Below are positions 4,771 through 7,570 of a DNA stretch of 7,570 bases, one piece after another. The stretch spans positions 1 to 7,570 of the forward strand of contig JAPLTZ010000264.1 of the NCBI GenBank assembly GCA_026397895.1, in the 5' to 3' direction. Under the pieces are notes generated by a model, which was not told where the DNA came from, ran no database searches, and saw nothing but the letters and a program-made list of their open reading frames with translations. Source of the stretch: Verrucomicrobiota bacterium (GTDB lineage Bacteria; Verrucomicrobiota; Verrucomicrobiia; Limisphaerales; JAFMIX01). Each line of letters opens with the position of its first letter. The stretch's first letter is position 1. The translations under genes were made by a program, and so were the position numbers.

Positions 4771-6354
4771 CCACGGAAGTTTTGGTTCAATCGCAAAATC
4801 CTGCTGCGCCTTTTCCATGTCTCCAAGCAATTCATAACACTGCCCGCGTAAGCGATGGGCGTCTTCGACACTCGGGTTCAATTGTATTGCCGTCGTGTAG
4901 TCTATGATGGCTTTAGAGTTATCGTGCAAATAATCCTGATAAACTCGGCCTCGACAAATCAATGCTCTGGCGATGGATTTGTTTTTGCCTTCAACTTGCA
5001 GTGAAAAATCCATGTCACCCTCGATGTAGATTGTCCAATCGGCAATAGCCTGATCGTATTGCCTTAAGTTTGCGCTATAGGTTGCACGATTCCACCGCGC
5101 CGAGGAATTATTTGGTTCGAGTTCCAGACAACGCGTGAAATCAGCCACGGCCTTTTCGTCACCGCCTCTTTCCTTTGGCAATTTCATCACATAAAGGTTG
5201 CCGCGTTGTAAATAGGCATCGGCCATGTTTGGGTCTAATTCGATGGCTTTGTTGAGATCCTCCAGTTGCGCTTCATACTCGTGATTCATGGAATGCTGAT
5301 TTGCCCTATTGTAATACTCACGCGCCGACGAAAGTGGCGGTTGTTTGGATATGGTCTTGCCATTGCTTGCTGCTGCCAGTTGAGAACGCAAAACGCCAAC
5401 TTCACCGCGAAGTTTCAGCAATTCGGAAGAATTCTTGTTCAATCGTTCGTTTTCATCGCGCAGCGCGGCAATTTGCAACGCGGCGGCATCCCGTTCTTTT
5501 TGCAACTGCAAGAGTTGTTTGGCCAGCGGAGTTTGCTGTTGCTGGAGCGTTAGGTTTTGCTCGCGCAGTTGCGAAACCTGACGGGCTTCAAACATTCCCG
5601 TGCCGACAGCGGCAACGAGCGTTGCGCCGATTAAAGTTTTTTGGATGGTTGTCATAGCAATGGTTTTGATGGTTCCGTTCACCAGCGCCGTCACCGAGGC
5701 CGCGACAACCGCCCCTTTCGCCGCCGCCGCCGTGACCGTCAGCGCCAAACCCGCCGGCGCGGCTTGCACGGCGTTCTCCGTCACCGCCCCCGCAATCACC
5801 GTGGCCGTCAGCGTCACCCCGCGTTTCACGCAGATGGCGCGGAGTTTTTCCAAGGCGCGGCTCACGCGTTTCTGCGCGGCGTCCTCGCTGATGCGCAGGG
5901 CGGCGGCGATTTCCTGCAAGGGTTTGTTCTCAAAATATCGCAGCACGAGCGCGGCGCGTTCGCGTTCGCCGAGCGCGGCCATGGCTTCATCGAGCAGCGG
6001 GGCGAGGTGTTGCCAGACGGCGGGGGCGTCGTCGGCTTGCAGGGTGGATTGCATACAGGCCTCCTGTTCGTGGCGTTGGCGGCGGCGTTGGAGCTTCAAG
6101 GCATCCGCCGCCGCGTAGCGGGCGGTGCGGTAGAGCCAGGCGGGCAGGATGGTATCCGCCCCCAAACCCGCCGCCTTGCGGGCCAGGATGATGAACACGG
6201 CCTGCGTGATTTCCTCGGCCAGATGTTCGTCCGCCACCTGCCGCCGCGCGGCGGAATGGACAAGGCTGATGTGCCGTTCTACCAGCGCGGCAAAGGCCGC
6301 TTCGGAGCGGTGGACGGCGAACTCGCGCAGCAGGGTCTGGTCATCGCGTGTCAT
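4762..6354 (-). CDS. ECF-type sigma factor fused to membrane segment, coiled coil and TPR repeats
   Basis: A 530-aa protein. Residues about 10-94 are sigma70 region 2 (AEEITQAVFIILARKAAGL, then LPAWLYRTARYAAADAL). Residues about 120-175 are region 4 with the helix-turn-helix NKPLQEIAAALRISEDAAQK. An Ala/Val-rich linker (180-230) precedes a predicted membrane helix (236-255, TIQKTLIGATLVAAVGTGMF). Next come a Gln/Leu-rich coiled coil (about 259-328) and about five TPR-like repeats (344-525) with W/Y-x-x-RG and AI-ELDPN signatures. The sigma part would direct RNA polymerase to target promoters; the tethered TPR part may sense or bind a partner, possibly outside the membrane. Length is more than twice a plain ECF factor. 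The DNA falls from about 75% GC (sigma part) to 45-53% after the membrane segment. GTG at 6357 is an alternative start; I chose the adjacent ATG. No separate anti-sigma gene is adjacent. Confidence 0.85.
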   Translation of the reverse strand: MTRDDQTLLREFAVHRSEAAFAALVERHISLVHSAARRQVADEHLAEEITQAVFIILARKAAGLGADTILPAWLYRTARYAAADALKLQRRRQRHEQEACMQSTLQADDAPAVWQHLAPLLDEAMAALGERERAALVLRYFENKPLQEIAAALRISEDAAQKRVSRALEKLRAICVKRGVTLTATVIAGAVTENAVQAAPAGLALTVTAAAAKGAVVAASVTALVNGTIKTIAMTTIQKTLIGATLVAAVGTGMFEARQVSQLREQNLTLQQQQTPLAKQLLQLQKERDAAALQIAALRDENERLNKNSSELLKLRGEVGVLRSQLAAASNGKTISKQPPLSSAREYYNRANQHSMNHEYEAQLEDLNKAIELDPNMADAYLQRGNLYVMKLPKERGGDEKAVADFTRCLELEPNNSSARWNRATYSANLRQYDQAIADWTIYIEGDMDFSLQVEGKNKSIARALICRGRVYQDYLHDNSKAIIDYTTAIQLNPSVEDAHRLRGQCYELLGDMEKAQQDFAIEPKLPWQK

Positions 6355-6357
6355 CAC

Positions 6358-6401
6358 CTATACATGGACGCCCGGACGAAAATCCGACAGTTTATTTTTG
6401 C
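6358..6401 (-). promoter_or_regulatory. Promoter-like module, copy D (upstream of the sigma gene)
   Basis: On the minus strand: a short A/T tract (6390-6400), TGTCGG (6384-6389), a 12-nt gap and GCGTCCAT (6364-6371). GTATAGGTG follows directly before the ATG at 6354. If GCGTC is the -10 element the leader would be only about 10 nt. Recurrence of this block next to three other start sites suggests the sigma factor recognises its own promoter, which is inference. Confidence 0.45.
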
Positions 6402-6419
6402 AAAGCCAGATATTTCCGC

Positions 6420-6440
6420 CCCGATGCGTCAGCCATCGGG
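6420..6440 (-). terminator. Hairpin downstream of fhs, possible terminator
   Basis: CCCGATG (6420-6426) and CATCGGG (6434-6440) form a perfect 7-bp stem with a 7-nt loop, about 25 bp after the fhs stop. On the transcribed strand it is followed by GCGGAAATATC rather than a T run, so intrinsic termination is uncertain. Its place between fhs and the promoter-like module of the sigma gene suits a boundary between transcription units. Confidence 0.4.
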
Positions 6441-6463
6441 ATGATGCTGCTCAAAACCCGGCG

Positions 6464-7570
6464 TCAGAACAGCCCCACGATTTCGCCGTCGGCGTTGATG
6501 TCAATCACCTCGGCGGACGGCACCTTCGGCAGGCCGGGCATTGTCATGATGTCGCCGGCCAGCACGACGATGAAGCCCGCGCCGGCGCTCAACTTCACGT
6601 CGCGGATGGGCAAGTCGAAGTTCTTCGGCCGGCCCAGCAACGCCGGGTCGGACGAGAGCGAGTATTGCGTCTTGGCCATGCACACCGGCAGATGCGCGTA
6701 GCCCGCCGCCTCGAAGTCCTTGAACTTCTGCCGGATTTTCACGTCGGCCATGATGTTGTCCGCGCCGTAGATGTTCTGGGCGATGGCGCGCACCTTGTTC
6801 CAGAGGCTCATCTCGTCGGTGTAGAGGAACTGGAAATCATTGCCGCGCGGATGGTCCGCCAGCGCGACGACGGCGCGGGCCAAATCCTCCGCCCCGGCCC
6901 CACCGCGCGCCCAGTGGTCGGCCTTGATGGCGGGCACGCCGAGGGTTTTGCAGTGGTTCGTGATGACGGCGACTTCCTCGTCGGTGTCGGCGGTGAAGTG
7001 GTTGATCGCAACGACGACCGGGAGGTTATACATGCGGATGTTTTCCAGATGCTTCTCCAGATTCTCCATGCCCTTCTCAACGGCGGCGGGGTTGGGCTTG
7101 CCGAGGTCGGCCTTGAGCACGCCGCCGTGCATTTTCAGCGCGCGGACGGTGGCCACGATGACGACGGCGGCAGGCTGGATGCCGGCCTTGCGGCACTTGA
7201 TGTCGAGGAACTTTTCCGCGCCGAGGTCCGCGCCGAAGCCGGCTTCGGTGACGACGTAATCGGCGAGCCTCATGCCGAGCTTGGTGGCGAGGACGCTGTT
7301 GCAGCCGTGGGCGATGTTGGCGAACGGGCCGCCGTGGACGAAGGCGGGCGTGCCTTCGAGGGTTTGCACGAGGTTGGGCTTGAGCGCGTCCTTGAGGAGG
7401 ACGGTCATCGCGCCGTTGGCCTTGAGGTCGGCGGCGGTGACGGGTTTTTTGTCGCGGGTGTAGGCGACGACGATTTTGCCGAGGCGCTCGCGGAGTTCGG
7501 CCAGCGATTCGGACAGACAGAAAACCGCCATGACTTCGGAGGCGACGGTGATGTCGTAGCCGGATTCGCG
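6464..7570 (-). CDS. fhs: Formate--tetrahydrofolate ligase, 5' part missing at window edge
   Basis: The visible 368 residues are the C-terminal two-thirds of an enzyme usually near 555 aa. The frame is open to the last base of the window (starting RESGYDITVASEVM), so the ATG at 7531 is internal. The signature VHGGPFANIAHGCNS (about residues 78-92 of the visible part) is the known second FTHFS pattern. Other family segments are VVTEAGFGADLGAEKFLDIKC and the C-terminus PGLPKVPSAEVIDINADGEI. The P-loop lies in the missing N-terminus. The enzyme uses ATP to join formate to tetrahydrofolate, giving 10-formyl-THF in the cytoplasm for purine synthesis or for the folate methyl branch. It pairs functionally with the MTHFR fusion 3.8 kb downstream on the same strand. 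High GC and clean codon use indicate a resident core gene. Confidence 0.97.
   Translation of the reverse strand, partial: RESGYDITVASEVMAVFCLSESLAELRERLGKIVVAYTRDKKPVTAADLKANGAMTVLLKDALKPNLVQTLEGTPAFVHGGPFANIAHGCNSVLATKLGMRLADYVVTEAGFGADLGAEKFLDIKCRKAGIQPAAVVIVATVRALKMHGGVLKADLGKPNPAAVEKGMENLEKHLENIRMYNLPVVVAINHFTADTDEEVAVITNHCKTLGVPAIKADHWARGGAGAEDLARAVVALADHPRGNDFQFLYTDEMSLWNKVRAIAQNIYGADNIMADVKIRQKFKDFEAAGYAHLPVCMAKTQYSLSSDPALLGRPKNFDLPIRDVKLSAGAGFIVVLAGDIMTMPGLPKVPSAEVIDINADGEIVGLF

Noticed and set aside
5641..6444. Plus-strand open frame of 267 codons
   Set aside because: It is antisense to the sigma region, with a low-complexity Arg/Gly-rich product and no ribosome site.

Overview
This is a 7.57-kb GC-rich bacterial window in which every gene I can support lies on the minus strand. 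The sigma-factor type, the small proteins and the very repeat-rich spacers suggest a member of Verrucomicrobiota (Limisphaerales/Pedosphaera-like). That placement rests on recognising protein style and was not checked by any search.

In transcription order (high to low coordinates) the layout is as follows. First comes the C-terminal two-thirds of formate--tetrahydrofolate ligase (fhs), running off the right edge. Next is a large ECF-type sigma factor fused to a membrane segment, a coiled coil and TPR repeats, then a small predicted lipoprotein of unknown function. A 480-bp spacer follows, packed with short hairpin repeats and the start of a broken membrane-anchored ORF, and then a 158-aa conserved hypothetical protein. 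A 580-bp spacer holds a 191-bp inverted-repeat element, a G-run cluster and a degenerate array of about ten 21-bp near-palindromes. After it comes a fused homocysteine S-methyltransferase/methylenetetrahydrofolate reductase. The last two genes are a 96-aa protein and the N-terminal part of an exported DUF3106-like protein, which overlap by 4 bp and run off the left edge.

Two themes stand out. One is folate one-carbon metabolism: Fhs charges formate onto tetrahydrofolate, and the fused enzyme reduces methylene-THF and methylates homocysteine. These genes flank the window's middle. The other is a regulatory and accessory island between them, roughly 2.7-6.4 kb. Here one promoter-like module, an A/T tract followed by TGTCGG, an 11-12 bp gap and GCGTCCAT or GCGGGCAT, occurs four times. 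Copies precede the sigma factor, the lipoprotein, the broken ORF and the 158-aa gene. The simplest reading is an autoregulated sigma factor with a small local regulon, carried in a region prone to duplication and repeat insertion. The 3' half of the sigma gene and the lipoprotein gene are much less GC-rich than the folate genes and the sigma domain itself, with a step exactly at the membrane segment.

No tRNA, rRNA, CRISPR array, transposase or plus-strand gene was found.
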